A stretch of DNA of 64,000 nucleotides from Rhodoglobus sp. (GCA_025463515.1 JAODAQ010000067.1:1-64000), one strand, 5' to 3'; shown: positions 40,084 through 49,612, numbered from the stretch's first letter. Made by a program: numbers and translations. Notes: generated from the letters alone by a model not told the origin.

Positions 40084-40623
40084 ATGACCGACACCAAGCA
40101 GACCACCAAGGCACCCGCCGGCTCCGGAGCGCGCGTCACGCGCCAGCAGAACGCCGAGTCGGGGTTCAAGGCCTCCAAGAAGCTCACCGACAACCTGCAG
40201 AAGGTGCTCGTCGACCTGCTCGAGCTGCAGATGCAGGGCAAGCAGGCGCACTGGAACGTGGTCGGCAAGAACTTCCGAGACACCCACCGCGTGCTGGACG
40301 AGATCATCGAGGATGCCCGCACTTTCAGCGACACGGTGGCGGAGCGCCTTCGCGCGCTCCACGCCGTGCCCGACGGCCGTAGCGACACAGTGGCCGCGAC
40401 CACGTCGCTGCAGGAGTACCCGAACGGCGAGATCGACACCGCCGCGACGGTCGACCTGGTGACCGAGCGGCTCGAGGCCACGGTCGCGACCATGCGCGAG
40501 GTGCACGACGAGGTCGACGAGGAGGATCCGACGAGCGCGGACATCCTGCACGCGATCATCGAGCGGCTCGAGCAGTTCGCGTGGATGGTCTCTGCCGAGA
40601 ACAGGACTCCCGCGAAGGGCTAG
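40084..40623 (+). CDS. dps: Dps-family DNA-binding ferritin-like protein
   Basis: A 179-residue four-helix bundle that forms dodecamers, oxidises and stores iron and protects DNA. The ferroxidase motif has His and Trp in KQAHWNVVGKNF, then DTHRVLDEIIEDARTFSDTVAER with the acidic ligands. The N-terminal 25 residues are basic and disordered (KQTTKAPAGSGARVTRQQ), the usual DNA-binding tail. It stands alone downstream of divergent tRNA-Met. Confidence 0.94.
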   Translation: MTDTKQTTKAPAGSGARVTRQQNAESGFKASKKLTDNLQKVLVDLLELQMQGKQAHWNVVGKNFRDTHRVLDEIIEDARTFSDTVAERLRALHAVPDGRSDTVAATTSLQEYPNGEIDTAATVDLVTERLEATVATMREVHDEVDEEDPTSADILHAIIERLEQFAWMVSAENRTPAKG

Positions 40624-40666
40624 TCGACCCGAGTGACGCTCAAGTAGCCCGTCTAGGATGACGGGC

Positions 40667-43600
40667 ATGGCGACCTGGGGTGACAGAGCTGCACAACATC
40701 TACTCGACTTCACGGTCTGCCCGAGATGCGATTCCCGGCTTCGGGCGGGCGGCCTGTGCGAACGGTGCGGTGCCGATCTGAGCGGCGATGCCGGTGTCGA
40801 GATCTGGGAGGCGTCGAAGCAGGCGGCGGAAGCGCTTCGGTCGCGAGAGCTGCTGGTCGCCGCGCTGCCTGCCGAGCGCGCTACCGTGGCGGCACCTGCG
40901 CGCGCGGAGCGGCCGGTGTTCCTTCCGCCGCGCGACGTGCCCGCGCGGGAGGGCTCGAGCGTGAGCATCCAGTCGGTCCTCGCTGTCGCCGGGGCCGGCC
41001 TGCTCGCCGTCGCCGCGATCGTGTTCACGTTCCTCAACCCCGACCTGACGGACTTCGCCACGCGCACCCTCATCATCGTGGGCATCACCGCCGTGTTCCT
41101 CGGCGGCGCGTGGGCGCTGGCTCGCGCGAAGCTGCAGTTCTCCGCGGAATCCGTGGGGGCTCTCGGCGCCGTCTTCGTCGCGCTCGACCTCTGGGCGCTG
41201 TCGCAGGTCGCGCCCGTCGGCGTGAGCGGCTGGTGGCCGGTCGCGGTCGGCACGCTCGTGGGCTCGGTGGGGCTCATCGTGCTGGCGAGGGCGGCGCGCA
41301 TCCGCACCTGGTCGTGGGCGGGCATCCTCGGGGTCGCTCTCACGCCCGCGTTCGTCGGCTACGCGGTGAACACGCCCTGGACCGCGATCCTCGGCCACCT
41401 CGTCGCGGGCTTCGCCGCACTCGCGCTCCACGAGCTGGTGAAGCGGCTCGCCCCCAGGTTCACCGGGCCGCTCGATCTCGAGCGTGTCACCCTCACCGTG
41501 CTGCAGGGGCTGGCGACAGTACTGGTGCTGGGTGAGCTGCTGTTCTTCGCGGGCTCCACCATCCTCGCCGCGTCGGGCGTGGTGCTAGCCCTGGCGGCGA
41601 TGGCCCTCCTCTCGACCCGCAACGAGGGCGGCCGCTTCTGGAGCTTCGTGTCCGGCGCGCTCGGCGTGACCGCGATCGCGATCCTTCCCCTCCTGCTGAC
41701 CGGCATCGACCTGAGCTGGATGCTCGCGCTCATCCCCCTCGCCGCAGCCCTCGCCCTCGTGGCCCTGAGCGCCGTGCCCCTGCCCGCGTTCGCGCACCGC
41801 CCGACCCTCGTCCTCGGCGCGTGGACCCCCGCGCTCCTCACCGCCCTCCCCGCCGTCGGGATGGCGCTGCTCCAGCTCCTCCGCCCCCAGCAGCCGTTCG
41901 CGGGGCTTGTCTCGCTGCTCGGCCTCCTGGCCGTCGCTCTCGGCTCGGCCGGGATGGGCTCCCTGATGCGGGCGCACCCGCGCCTCTCGGAGCGCGCGAC
42001 GACGACCGCCCTCTGGCTGGGCGTGCTCGCCGTCGTGACGCTCGAACTGTGGACAGCCCTCCCGCCCGCCGCACAGGCAGGCATCGGCGTCGCCATCGCC
42101 CTCGGTGCGACGTGGCTGCTACTGCACTTGGCCTCGGGCTGGCCGGCCTGGCAGCGCGCGGCCCTGTTCTTCGCCGCCCACGCCGTCCTGCTGATCGCCG
42201 CGCTTATCACCTGGTTCGAGCCCTCGCTGGCCGTTGCCGGCGGCGCGCTCGTCGCCGCCGCGCTGCTCGTGGTGTCGCGCGCGGTTCCGGTGGCGATCCG
42301 CCCGCTGCATGTCGCGCTGAGCTACGCCTGGGCACTCGCGGTGTTCGCGCACGGGCTCGCCCTCGTGCACGTCGAGCCGATCGCGATCCTGTGCCTTACT
42401 ACCACTCTCGCCTCGCTGGGCGCCCTCGCCGCGACGCTGGTCCATCGCCTGCCGGCGCGCGCCTGGTACGCGATCCTGCTCGTGACGTCAGTGCCCTTCG
42501 TGCTCGGAATCACCTCCGTTATCGCGGAGCGCAGCGGTTGGACAGCCCTCTCCACCGGGGTCACCTTCCTCCTCGCCGCGACGCTCGTCACCACGCGCCG
42601 CCCCGGCCTCAATCGGGCGGTGCGCACCCTCGCCGCCGGACTCCTCGTGCCCGCCCTGGCCGTCGTCGTCATCTGCCTCGGCGCCCAGGTGCTGCTCGTG
42701 AGCGCCTCGCCCATCACCCTCCCGGTCATCGCCGCGATCGTCGCCGTCGCCCTGCCGAGCACCGCGGCAATCGGCCGCGCGCTGGTGGCGCGGGGCATCC
42801 CGGATGCCGACGCCCGAGCCGCGCGCATCGCCATCGAGGTCTCGTCCCTGCTCACCGCCGCCATCGCCGTGCTGCTGGCCCTGGTCAGGGCCGCCGCGGG
42901 CCTCGGTACGAGTTTCACGGTGCTCGTGATCCTCGGGGTGGGCGCCGCGGTCGCCGGTCTCCTCACCCGCCGCCGCTACGCCTGGGCGGTGAGCGCGCTG
43001 AGCTTCACGGGAGCGCTGTGGTCGCTGCTCGCGCTGCTCGGCGTCGGGGTGCTCGAGCCGTACGTGCTGCCGCCCGCCCTCGGCGCGGCTCTCGTGGGCG
43101 CCGTGCTCGCCTGGCGGGGGTTCCGCGGCCGGGAGCTCTACGCGATCGGGCTCGGCGCGGGCATCCTGTCGGTCCTCGGTGCTCTTGCCGTGCTAGGGCA
43201 GTCCGATGCGTACAGCACCTGGCGGGTCGTGGGCCTGCTTGCCGGCTCGGCGCTTCTCGTGCTCGGCGGTGCCCTCGTGCGGCGGGTGCCGTCGCTGCGC
43301 GTGCCCACACTCCTAGCGGCTATCCTCGCGGCGTCCGGCGGTATCGTGCAGGCCATCCGCTTCGGGACGGGCGCGGATGTCTCGGTGATCAGGGACGCGG
43401 TCATGATCCCGGTGCTCGGCCTCACCGCGCTGGCCGTGGCCCTCGCGGTCGCCTCCGGTCTCGTGCTCGCCCGGCTGCGGCCCTCCCGCTGGGTCTACGC
43501 GCCGGCCGTGCTGTTCGCGGTGATCGGCCCCATCACGGCGAGCCGCCACACCTGGTTCTCGATCATCACCCTGTTCGTTCTCGCCCTCGCGCTGCTCGCC

Positions 43601-44185
43601 CTCCTGCTCGTGACGGTCGTGCGCGCGCGGACCCGCGACGTGACGCTGCCGCCGGTGTGGTTCCTGTTCGCCGCAGCCTGGCTCGCGGCGGTGTCGAGCT
43701 GGAGCCAGCGGGAGCTGCGGGTGGAGGCGTACTCCCTGCCGCTCGGGCTCGCGCTCGTGGCCGCGGGAGTGATCGCGTCCCGATCGGAGCGCACGGGCGG
43801 CACTCTGGCCTCGTGGCCGGTGGGCTACCGCGGGTCCTGGCGGCTGCTGGCGCCGGGCATCCTCGTGACCTTCGTGCCGAGCATCCTCGCCACCGGTACC
43901 GACCCCCGCACCGAGCGGGCGATCCTCGTGATCGTCCTGGCGCTGGCCGCCATCCTGATCGGGTCGCTGCGCAAGCTCGCGGCGCCGTTCATCCTCGGCG
44001 TCATCGTCCTGCCGGTCGAGAACCTCGTCGTCTTCCTCGTGCGGCTCGGCCGCTCGATCGAGGCGGCGCCGTGGTGGATCACGCTTGCCACCGCCGGCGC
44101 GGTGCTGCTCGTGATCGCCGTCACGTCGGAGCGAAGAGCCAGCGGCGCGCGCGGAGTCGCCGCACGACTGAGGGACCTGACCTGA
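40667..44185 (+). CDS. Large multi-spanning membrane protein with N-terminal zinc ribbon (SCO7613 C-terminal type)
   Basis: A 1172-residue protein. A zinc ribbon at the N-terminus (FTVCPRCDSRL and LCERCGADL) is followed by a 60-residue soluble linker and then some 30 hydrophobic segments to the end. It matches SCO7613-type actinobacterial membrane proteins, of unknown function. ATG 40667 has AGGA about 10 bases upstream; ATG 40658 lies in the same frame. Its TGA shares a base with the ATG of the next gene (TGATG), so the two are coupled. Confidence 0.82.
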   Translation: MATWGDRAAQHLLDFTVCPRCDSRLRAGGLCERCGADLSGDAGVEIWEASKQAAEALRSRELLVAALPAERATVAAPARAERPVFLPPRDVPAREGSSVSIQSVLAVAGAGLLAVAAIVFTFLNPDLTDFATRTLIIVGITAVFLGGAWALARAKLQFSAESVGALGAVFVALDLWALSQVAPVGVSGWWPVAVGTLVGSVGLIVLARAARIRTWSWAGILGVALTPAFVGYAVNTPWTAILGHLVAGFAALALHELVKRLAPRFTGPLDLERVTLTVLQGLATVLVLGELLFFAGSTILAASGVVLALAAMALLSTRNEGGRFWSFVSGALGVTAIAILPLLLTGIDLSWMLALIPLAAALALVALSAVPLPAFAHRPTLVLGAWTPALLTALPAVGMALLQLLRPQQPFAGLVSLLGLLAVALGSAGMGSLMRAHPRLSERATTTALWLGVLAVVTLELWTALPPAAQAGIGVAIALGATWLLLHLASGWPAWQRAALFFAAHAVLLIAALITWFEPSLAVAGGALVAAALLVVSRAVPVAIRPLHVALSYAWALAVFAHGLALVHVEPIAILCLTTTLASLGALAATLVHRLPARAWYAILLVTSVPFVLGITSVIAERSGWTALSTGVTFLLAATLVTTRRPGLNRAVRTLAAGLLVPALAVVVICLGAQVLLVSASPITLPVIAAIVAVALPSTAAIGRALVARGIPDADARAARIAIEVSSLLTAAIAVLLALVRAAAGLGTSFTVLVILGVGAAVAGLLTRRRYAWAVSALSFTGALWSLLALLGVGVLEPYVLPPALGAALVGAVLAWRGFRGRELYAIGLGAGILSVLGALAVLGQSDAYSTWRVVGLLAGSALLVLGGALVRRVPSLRVPTLLAAILAASGGIVQAIRFGTGADVSVIRDAVMIPVLGLTALAVALAVASGLVLARLRPSRWVYAPAVLFAVIGPITASRHTWFSIITLFVLALALLALLLVTVVRARTRDVTLPPVWFLFAAAWLAAVSSWSQRELRVEAYSLPLGLALVAAGVIASRSERTGGTLASWPVGYRGSWRLLAPGILVTFVPSILATGTDPRTERAILVIVLALAAILIGSLRKLAAPFILGVIVLPVENLVVFLVRLGRSIEAAPWWITLATAGAVLLVIAVTSERRASGARGVAARLRDLT

Positions 44186-45291
44186 TGCGCGATCTCCGTG
44201 CCCTCCTGCCCGCCGCGGTCGTCGCCGCCGTGCTCTGGCTCGCCAGCGCGCTTGCCTACCGAGCGCTCAGCACCATCAACCCCGGCCCCCACCAGTTCCT
44301 CGAGCACCTGGCGCCCAAGAACTTCTCCCCGGTCGTCTGGGAGTGGGCGCCGGCGTGGGCGGTCCTCGCGGTCCTCCTCTCGATGGCAGTGCTCGCGATC
44401 GCCTACCTGCTTGTCGGCCGCGTCTCCTACGGGGTCGGCGCACGCGCTCCGCGCTTGCTCGTGCTGTGGTTCGCCGCTGTCGTGGCAGGTGCCGCGGCGA
44501 CTCTGCCGTGGGCGATCGGCATCACCCTCGCGACCTACCCGCCCGCGCGTCCCGCGTTCCTCTTCAACGCCGTCGACGACCTCGTGCTTCAGAGCGCGTA
44601 CTGGGGCCTCATCTGGGGCTGGGTGCCCGCGCTCGTCGGTGTGAGACGGGCCTGGGATGCCGCGCGCTCCCGCCGCACGACCACCGCCCTAGTGGGCGCG
44701 CTCGTGGCCGCCGTCGTCCTGGCATCCGCGCCCTTCGCCCTCGCGGTGCCCGCCGGATCGGACGAGCCGGTCAGCATCCCCGAGGCCATCGTGCCCTCGG
44801 AGCCGGTGACTCCCCCGCCCACGCTCGCCCCCGGCGCTGGGCCCATCGACCCGGAGTGGTGCACGCCCGACCAGTCGGCGCTGCTCTGGGGCTTCCACGA
44901 CGCCGCGACCGGCCACCGGATGCAGACCATCAGGCTGATGAACTTCTCCGAGGGCCCGTGCGTGCTCGAGGGCTACGCCGACCTCGCGTTCGCCGACGCC
45001 GCCGGGTCAGCCCTCGACATCACCGTGACGCACGGCCGCTCGTTCATGGCTGAGGACCCGGGGCCGACCCGAGTGGTGGTGCCCGCGGGTGGGTACGCGA
45101 CCTTCACGATGGGCTGGGACGCAGGTTCCGGCTCCGACGACGAGCAGGTGGCAGCGGTGTTCGGGGCGGCGTACCCGGGCTATCCGCGCGGGTCGTGGCC
45201 GGAGGATCCGGACATCTTCGCCGGCCAGGAAGTGACCATCACGGCGTGGACGCTCGACCCGCTCAACGGGCAGGACCCGGGACCGGGCTAG
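44185..45291 (+). CDS. Membrane protein with C-terminal DUF4232 domain
   Basis: A 368-residue protein. Five membrane helices (about 8-200) precede a Pro-rich linker and an extracytoplasmic DUF4232 domain (EWCTPDQSALLWG, SEGPCVLEGYADLAF) with two Cys likely forming a disulphide. Function is unknown; coupling to the large membrane protein suggests a joint envelope complex. Its stop shares the tetramer CTAG with the stop of the convergent glycosyltransferase. Confidence 0.82.
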   Translation: MRDLRALLPAAVVAAVLWLASALAYRALSTINPGPHQFLEHLAPKNFSPVVWEWAPAWAVLAVLLSMAVLAIAYLLVGRVSYGVGARAPRLLVLWFAAVVAGAAATLPWAIGITLATYPPARPAFLFNAVDDLVLQSAYWGLIWGWVPALVGVRRAWDAARSRRTTTALVGALVAAVVLASAPFALAVPAGSDEPVSIPEAIVPSEPVTPPPTLAPGAGPIDPEWCTPDQSALLWGFHDAATGHRMQTIRLMNFSEGPCVLEGYADLAFADAAGSALDITVTHGRSFMAEDPGPTRVVVPAGGYATFTMGWDAGSGSDDEQVAAVFGAAYPGYPRGSWPEDPDIFAGQEVTITAWTLDPLNGQDPGPG

Positions 45292-46526
45292 GAGCGCTTC
45301 TTCGCCTCGCTGGGCGCGGGGATGTCGACCGTCTCGCCGCGGTACAGGCTCTCGAACGTGTCGAGGGTGCGCTGGATGTCGTGCGACTCGACGATGCGCA
45401 GGCTCTCCTTCTTGAGGGACTGCAGCTCCTTCTCAGGCATGGTCAGCACGCGGGTGAGCTTCTCGGCCAGGTCGTCGACGTTGCCGGGCTCGAACAGGAA
45501 CCCGTTCTCGCCGTCGTGCACGAGGTGCGGCAGCGCCATGGCGTTCGCCGCGACGATCGGCAGGCCGGAGGCCATGGCCTCCATCGTCGAGATGCTCTGC
45601 AGCTCGGCCACCGAGGGCATCGCGAACACGGTGGCGCGCGTGAGGGCGTTACGGAGGTATGCCTCGTCGACGTAGCCCGTGAATTTCACATCCGCGGTCA
45701 CGCCAAGAGACGCGGTGAGGGCCTTGAGCTTGGCCTCCTGGTCGCCGCCGCCCACGATCTCGAGCTTCGCCCCCAGCGACGGGTCGAGTTTCGCGAACGC
45801 CCGGATCAGCTTGTCGATCTGCTTCTCCTCGACCACGCGACCGAGGAACACGATCAGGTTGTCGGTGCGCGGCTTCATGTTCGGCGTGTAGTTGTGGGCG
45901 TCGAGGCCGCAGGAGATCGCGAGCACGTGCGCCACGGAGGTATTCGCCTCGAGGTAGTCGGCAGCCTTCTGCGTGGGGGTGGTCACACGCTCGGCACGGC
46001 GGAACGAGCGGTCGGCCGCGTTCCAGGCCTTCTGGATCGCCCAGTCGTGCAGGAACGGCGGAATGATGAAGGTGTACTCCATCAGGTTCTCCGGCATGAA
46101 ATGGTTCGTGCCGATCAGCCGGATGCCGCGCTTCTGCCCCTCGATGGTCATCCCTCGACCGACCACGATGTGCGACTGGAAGTGCACCACATCGGGCTTC
46201 ACGAGGTCGAGGATCTTCGCGCTGTTCTGCTTGATGCGCCACGGCAGCGAGAACCTCAGCCAGGGGTGCGGGTACCAGCGCCACGAGTAGATGCGGTGCA
46301 CCGTGATCTTCTGGCCCTCGTGCTCCTCGATCTGCGGGCCGAGCTTCTTGTTCGAGTACGACGGCGCCGCGATGTGCACGTCGTGGCCGCGCTCGGCGAG
46401 ACCCGCGCCGAGGCGCGCGATGAAGGTCGCCGCGCCGTTGATCTCGGGCCAGAAAGTATCGGCGCCGATCAGGATGCGAAGCCGGGGCTTGCCCTCGTGG
46501 GGGGAGGTTCGAGTGCCAGAAGTCAT
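45288..46526 (-). CDS. Glycosyltransferase family 4
   Basis: A 412-residue GT-B enzyme. It begins RILIGADTFWPEINGAATF, with the acceptor-side glycine loop, and has FLGRVVEEKQIDKLI and the E-x7-E region SISTMEAMASGLPI in the donor domain. It resembles alpha-mannosyl or alpha-glucosyl transferases acting on lipid acceptors such as diacylglycerol or PIM-like lipids. The start is ATG 46526 (MTSGTRTSP), 18 bp after the DMT transporter stop. Confidence 0.88.
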   Translation of the reverse strand: MTSGTRTSPHEGKPRLRILIGADTFWPEINGAATFIARLGAGLAERGHDVHIAAPSYSNKKLGPQIEEHEGQKITVHRIYSWRWYPHPWLRFSLPWRIKQNSAKILDLVKPDVVHFQSHIVVGRGMTIEGQKRGIRLIGTNHFMPENLMEYTFIIPPFLHDWAIQKAWNAADRSFRRAERVTTPTQKAADYLEANTSVAHVLAISCGLDAHNYTPNMKPRTDNLIVFLGRVVEEKQIDKLIRAFAKLDPSLGAKLEIVGGGDQEAKLKALTASLGVTADVKFTGYVDEAYLRNALTRATVFAMPSVAELQSISTMEAMASGLPIVAANAMALPHLVHDGENGFLFEPGNVDDLAEKLTRVLTMPEKELQSLKKESLRIVESHDIQRTLDTFESLYRGETVDIPAPSEAKKRS

Positions 46527-46544
46527 ATTGGGTTTCAAAGTACC

Positions 46545-47534
46545 TTACGGATGCTGTGCAGGGCCTTCGACCACGTCGGCAAGCGTCGTATTGGCCAAGG
46601 ACTGCGGGTGGTGCCGCGAGAGCGACACGACCCCCCAGATCGCGGCTGCCGCGGCGGCGGCGAAGGCGAAGATCGCCCAGAGCGGGGCAGTCGAGGCCTC
46701 GCCGAGCACGACGATGCCGATCGAGACTGCCACGATCGGGTCGATGACGGTCAGGCCCGCGACCACCAGGTCTGGCGGGTTCGACGAGTGCGCAGTCTGC
46801 ACGAAGTAGGTGCCGAGGAGGGCCGCGGCGGCGAGGCCCACGACGCACACGAGGGTGAGGATGTCGGCGGAGTCGAACCCGAAGCCCGTGGTGAGGATGG
46901 TCTGCACGCGCCCGATGACGACGTTGGCGAGAGTGACCACGAACCCGAACAGCACGCCGGCGGCGATCACGTAGAAGATCGGACGCGGCGCGCGGCGCCT
47001 CATCAGGATGAACAGCGTCACGAACACCGCGAGCACCACGGCCAGGATGATGAGTACCACCGAGAGCTGCGTGGCGGTGATCGGATGGCGCTCGGTCGTG
47101 AACGCGGCGATCGTCACGAAGGCCGCGACGCCGATCACGCACACGAGGATCGCGCGGATGGACACGCGGTCGAGCGGCACCTTGCTCACGCGCGAGTTGA
47201 CGATCGAGGTGATGACGAGGGCGATCGCGCCGAGCGGCTGCACCACCGTCAGCGGCGCGAACGTGAGGCTCGTCAGCTGCAGGACGATCGCGAGCCCGAG
47301 CAGCAGGGTGCCGATGACCCAGGACGGACGGGCGAGCAGGCTCGTTAGCTGGCCGAAGCTGAGCCCGGTCTTGCCCTTGCCGCCGCTCTTCTCCCCCACG
47401 ATCACGACACCGCGGTTCTGGAACTGGGTTCCGAACGCGAGCAGCACGGCCGCGACGACCGCGAGGGCGATGCCGATACCAGACTGAGTATTGAGGGTCA
47501 GTTGGCTTGCTATGTCCTGGAAGTCCGGCGGCAC
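46545..47534 (-). CDS. DMT-superfamily (EamA-like) membrane transporter
   Basis: A 329-residue protein with nine to ten membrane helices arranged as two repeats. The TFAPLTVVQPLGAIALVITSIVN segment is typical of actinobacterial DMT/NIPA-like permeases, and VVAGLTVIDPIVAVSIGIVVLGE is the matching second-repeat segment. Substrate unknown. Start is GTG 47534. It directly precedes the glycosyltransferase gene and is divergent from def. Confidence 0.86.
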   Translation of the reverse strand: MPPDFQDIASQLTLNTQSGIGIALAVVAAVLLAFGTQFQNRGVVIVGEKSGGKGKTGLSFGQLTSLLARPSWVIGTLLLGLAIVLQLTSLTFAPLTVVQPLGAIALVITSIVNSRVSKVPLDRVSIRAILVCVIGVAAFVTIAAFTTERHPITATQLSVVLIILAVVLAVFVTLFILMRRRAPRPIFYVIAAGVLFGFVVTLANVVIGRVQTILTTGFGFDSADILTLVCVVGLAAAALLGTYFVQTAHSSNPPDLVVAGLTVIDPIVAVSIGIVVLGEASTAPLWAIFAFAAAAAAAIWGVVSLSRHHPQSLANTTLADVVEGPAQHP

Positions 47535-47574
47535 CCGTCGAATCTACCCGTTCCGCGCCCGTTATTCTGGGTGA

Positions 47575-48141
47575 ATGGCCGTTCTCCCCATTCGAATCAC
47601 CGGCGAGGCGGTGCTGCACTCGGTAGCCGAGGAGGTCACCGAGTTCGACGATTCCCTCCGCCAGCTGGTCGACGACATGTTCGAGACCATGAAGGAAGCG
47701 CCCGGCGTGGGCCTTGCCGCGCCGCAGGTCGGCGTCGGTCTTCGCCTCTTCGTCTACAACTGGACCGACGACGAGGGCGTCCTCTGGCGGGGCGTCGCGA
47801 TCAACCCCGAGGTCTGGCTCTCGCCCACCCCGACCGGCGAGGCCGACGAGGACGACGAGTCAGAGGGATGCCTCTCCCTCCCCGGCGAGCGGTTCCCGTT
47901 GAGGCGTGCCGAGCACGCGATCCTCCGTGCCGTCGACCTCGACCAGAAGCGCTTCGAGATCGTCGCTGAGGGCTGGCTCGCCCGCATCTTCCAGCACGAG
48001 AACGACCACCTCGACGGCGTGCTCTACGTCGACCGCCTCGAGCACGACTACACGAAGGCCGTCGCCAAGGTCATCAAGAAGAAGGGCTGGGGCGTGCCCG
48101 GCCAGACCTGGCTGCCGGGCGAGGACCACCTAGAGGACTAG
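47575..48141 (+). CDS. def: Peptide deformylase
   Basis: A 188-residue metalloenzyme removing the formyl group from nascent N-terminal Met. All three motifs are present: GVGLAAPQ (44-51), EGCLS with ligand Cys99, and H141-E-N-D-H145. The acidic insert ADEDDESEG before motif 2 marks it as an actinobacterial type. Its TAG shares CTAG with the stop of the convergent azlD gene. Confidence 0.95.
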   Translation: MAVLPIRITGEAVLHSVAEEVTEFDDSLRQLVDDMFETMKEAPGVGLAAPQVGVGLRLFVYNWTDDEGVLWRGVAINPEVWLSPTPTGEADEDDESEGCLSLPGERFPLRRAEHAILRAVDLDQKRFEIVAEGWLARIFQHENDHLDGVLYVDRLEHDYTKAVAKVIKKKGWGVPGQTWLPGEDHLED

Positions 48142-48443
48142 GTCCACAGCCGGATCAGCGCGGCCACGAGTGCCGCTGCGCCCACCACGACGATGAACGG
48201 CACCCGCAGGGCGAACAGCCCGGCCGCGACTACGAGCGCGGGCACCCGCGCGTCGAGCACGATCCCCTGCCCTCCCCCGACCGTCTGCACCACGATCAGC
48301 GCGGCGAGCAGCGCGACGGTGAGCAGGTTCGCGACCCGGGCGGGCGTGGGCTTCTCCACCAGCGCCGGCGGAACCAGGTAGCCGAGCAGCTTCAGGGCGA
48401 GCACCGCGATCGACGCGAGGATGATCGTCTGCCAGATCGTCAT
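48138..48443 (-). CDS. azlD: Branched-chain amino acid exporter, small subunit AzlD
   Basis: A 101-residue protein with four membrane helices. LKLLGYLVPPAL and the VVAAGLFALRVPFIVVVGAA segment match AzlD. With AzlC it forms an exporter for branched-chain amino acids. ATG 48443 overlaps the azlC stop (ATGA). Confidence 0.9.
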   Translation of the reverse strand: MTIWQTIILASIAVLALKLLGYLVPPALVEKPTPARVANLLTVALLAALIVVQTVGGGQGIVLDARVPALVVAAGLFALRVPFIVVVGAAALVAALIRLWT

Positions 48444-49144
48444 AGCTCCGCCTCCCGCCGCGGCCCCAGCCAGTTGGTGAGGCCGACCACGACGGCGACC
48501 ACCGCCGCCGCGAGCACGGGGATCCCCGCCGGGACGAACGGGATGAGCACGGCCGCGACCACGGCGGCTCCGATCGCGACGACGACCGGCTGCAGCTGCT
48601 TGAGCCGGGGCCACAGGAGCCCCAGGAAAGCGGCGGCGGCAGCGGCATCCAGACCGTACTGGCTCACATCGCCCAGCAGGTCGCCGATGAGCGCGCCGAG
48701 GAGGGTGGTGAGGTTCCAGCCGACGTAGATGATGACGCCCGTCCACCAGAAGCCTGCGCGCTGCCCTGCGACGGTCTTCTGCGCTGTGGAGACGGCCGTG
48801 GTCTCGTCGATGGTCCAGTGCGCGGCGAGGACCTTCTTCGGCCACGGGCCGCCGATGAACGGCGCGACCCGGAGGGCGTAGAGGGCGTTGCGGGTGCCGA
48901 GCAGGGCGCCGCTCGCGATCGCGGCTCCCCCGGCCGCCGCCCCGCCCGAGGCGAGGATGCCGATGACGGCGAACTGGGAGCCGCCCGAGAACATGATGAG
49001 GCTGAGGAAGCAGGTCTGCCAGATGTCGAGGCCGGATGCCACGCTCAGCGCCCCGAACGAGATGCCGTAGGCCGCCACGGCCAGGCCCACGGCGAAGCTC
49101 GCGCGAATGGCGGCTCGGCGCTCGAGGGCTACAGGGTCTGACAA
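48440..49144 (-). CDS. azlC: Branched-chain amino acid exporter, large subunit AzlC
   Basis: A 234-residue membrane protein. FAVGLAVAAYGISFGALSVASGL opens the AzlC fold, and FSGGSQFAVIGILASGG is its signature. The frame is open upstream without homology. The best start is TTG 49144, preceded by GGAGGGAG about 10 bases upstream. That ribosome site lies in the 3' arm of a hairpin (49153-49182), so translation may be controlled by structure. Confidence 0.88.
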   Translation of the reverse strand: MSDPVALERRAAIRASFAVGLAVAAYGISFGALSVASGLDIWQTCFLSLIMFSGGSQFAVIGILASGGAAAGGAAIASGALLGTRNALYALRVAPFIGGPWPKKVLAAHWTIDETTAVSTAQKTVAGQRAGFWWTGVIIYVGWNLTTLLGALIGDLLGDVSQYGLDAAAAAAFLGLLWPRLKQLQPVVVAIGAAVVAAVLIPFVPAGIPVLAAAVVAVVVGLTNWLGPRREAEL

Positions 49145-49152
49145 ACGAAGAA

Positions 49153-49182
49153 CTCCCTCCGGACCGGGTGGTCCGAAGGGAG
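49153..49182 (-). terminator. Hairpin between the SHOCT gene and azlC, covering the azlC ribosome site
   Basis: Arms 49153-49165 and 49170-49182 (CTCCCTCCGGACC against GGTCCGAAGGGAG) pair with one mismatch around GGGT. Read on the minus strand it ends GGAGGGAGTTCTTCG, giving a T-rich tail and containing the azlC Shine-Dalgarno. It may be a terminator, an attenuator or a translational switch. Confidence 0.6.
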
Positions 49183-49199
49183 ACTCTATCGCGGGCCGG

Positions 49200-49517
49200 C
49201 TACTTGGCCGGCGGCGTGAAGGTGTTGTTGGCGCGCAGCACCTCGAGGCGTGCGCGGTACTCCTTCTCGTCGATGTCGCCCTGCGCGAAGCGCTCGGCGA
49301 GCGTCGACTCAGCACCGCGGGCAGCGGCGCCCCACGGGCCGTAGCCGCCCTGGAAGTGGTGGCCGGGGCCCCACCCGCCGCGGCTCCAGCGACGGCGCGC
49401 GAGGCTGACGATGAGGATCACGACGGCGATCCAGAACAGCGGGATGAGGAAGAAGAGCCAGCCGAAGCCGAACCCGGGGCCGCCCAGGTGGGCGGCGAGA
49501 GCAGTAGCTGTAAACAC
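49200..49517 (-). CDS. Small membrane protein with C-terminal SHOCT domain
   Basis: A 105-residue protein with one long hydrophobic segment (about 15-40), a Gly/Trp/His-rich cytoplasmic linker and a SHOCT motif (LAERFAQGDIDEKEYRARLEVL) at the end. SHOCT segments mediate oligomerisation. A TACTCC-N4-GG site resembling that before the histidine kinase lies about 100 bp upstream, so it may belong to the neighbouring two-component regulon. Confidence 0.83.
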   Translation of the reverse strand: MFTATALAAHLGGPGFGFGWLFFLIPLFWIAVVILIVSLARRRWSRGGWGPGHHFQGGYGPWGAAARGAESTLAERFAQGDIDEKEYRARLEVLRANNTFTPPAK

Positions 49518-49612
49518 GAGGTTTCCATTCCGTTAGGGCCCCGGTTGGGCCGTTGACTCAACACTCGTCGAGTCGGGCGGAAAGGGAATCTGCCCTGCGG
49601 TGGCACCTGCAG

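Noticed and set aside
41821-45291. 1156-codon frame extending the DUF4232 gene upstream
   Set aside because: The part before 44185 is an Arg/Pro-rich out-of-frame reading of the large membrane protein. Membrane-protein homology begins only at ATG 44185.
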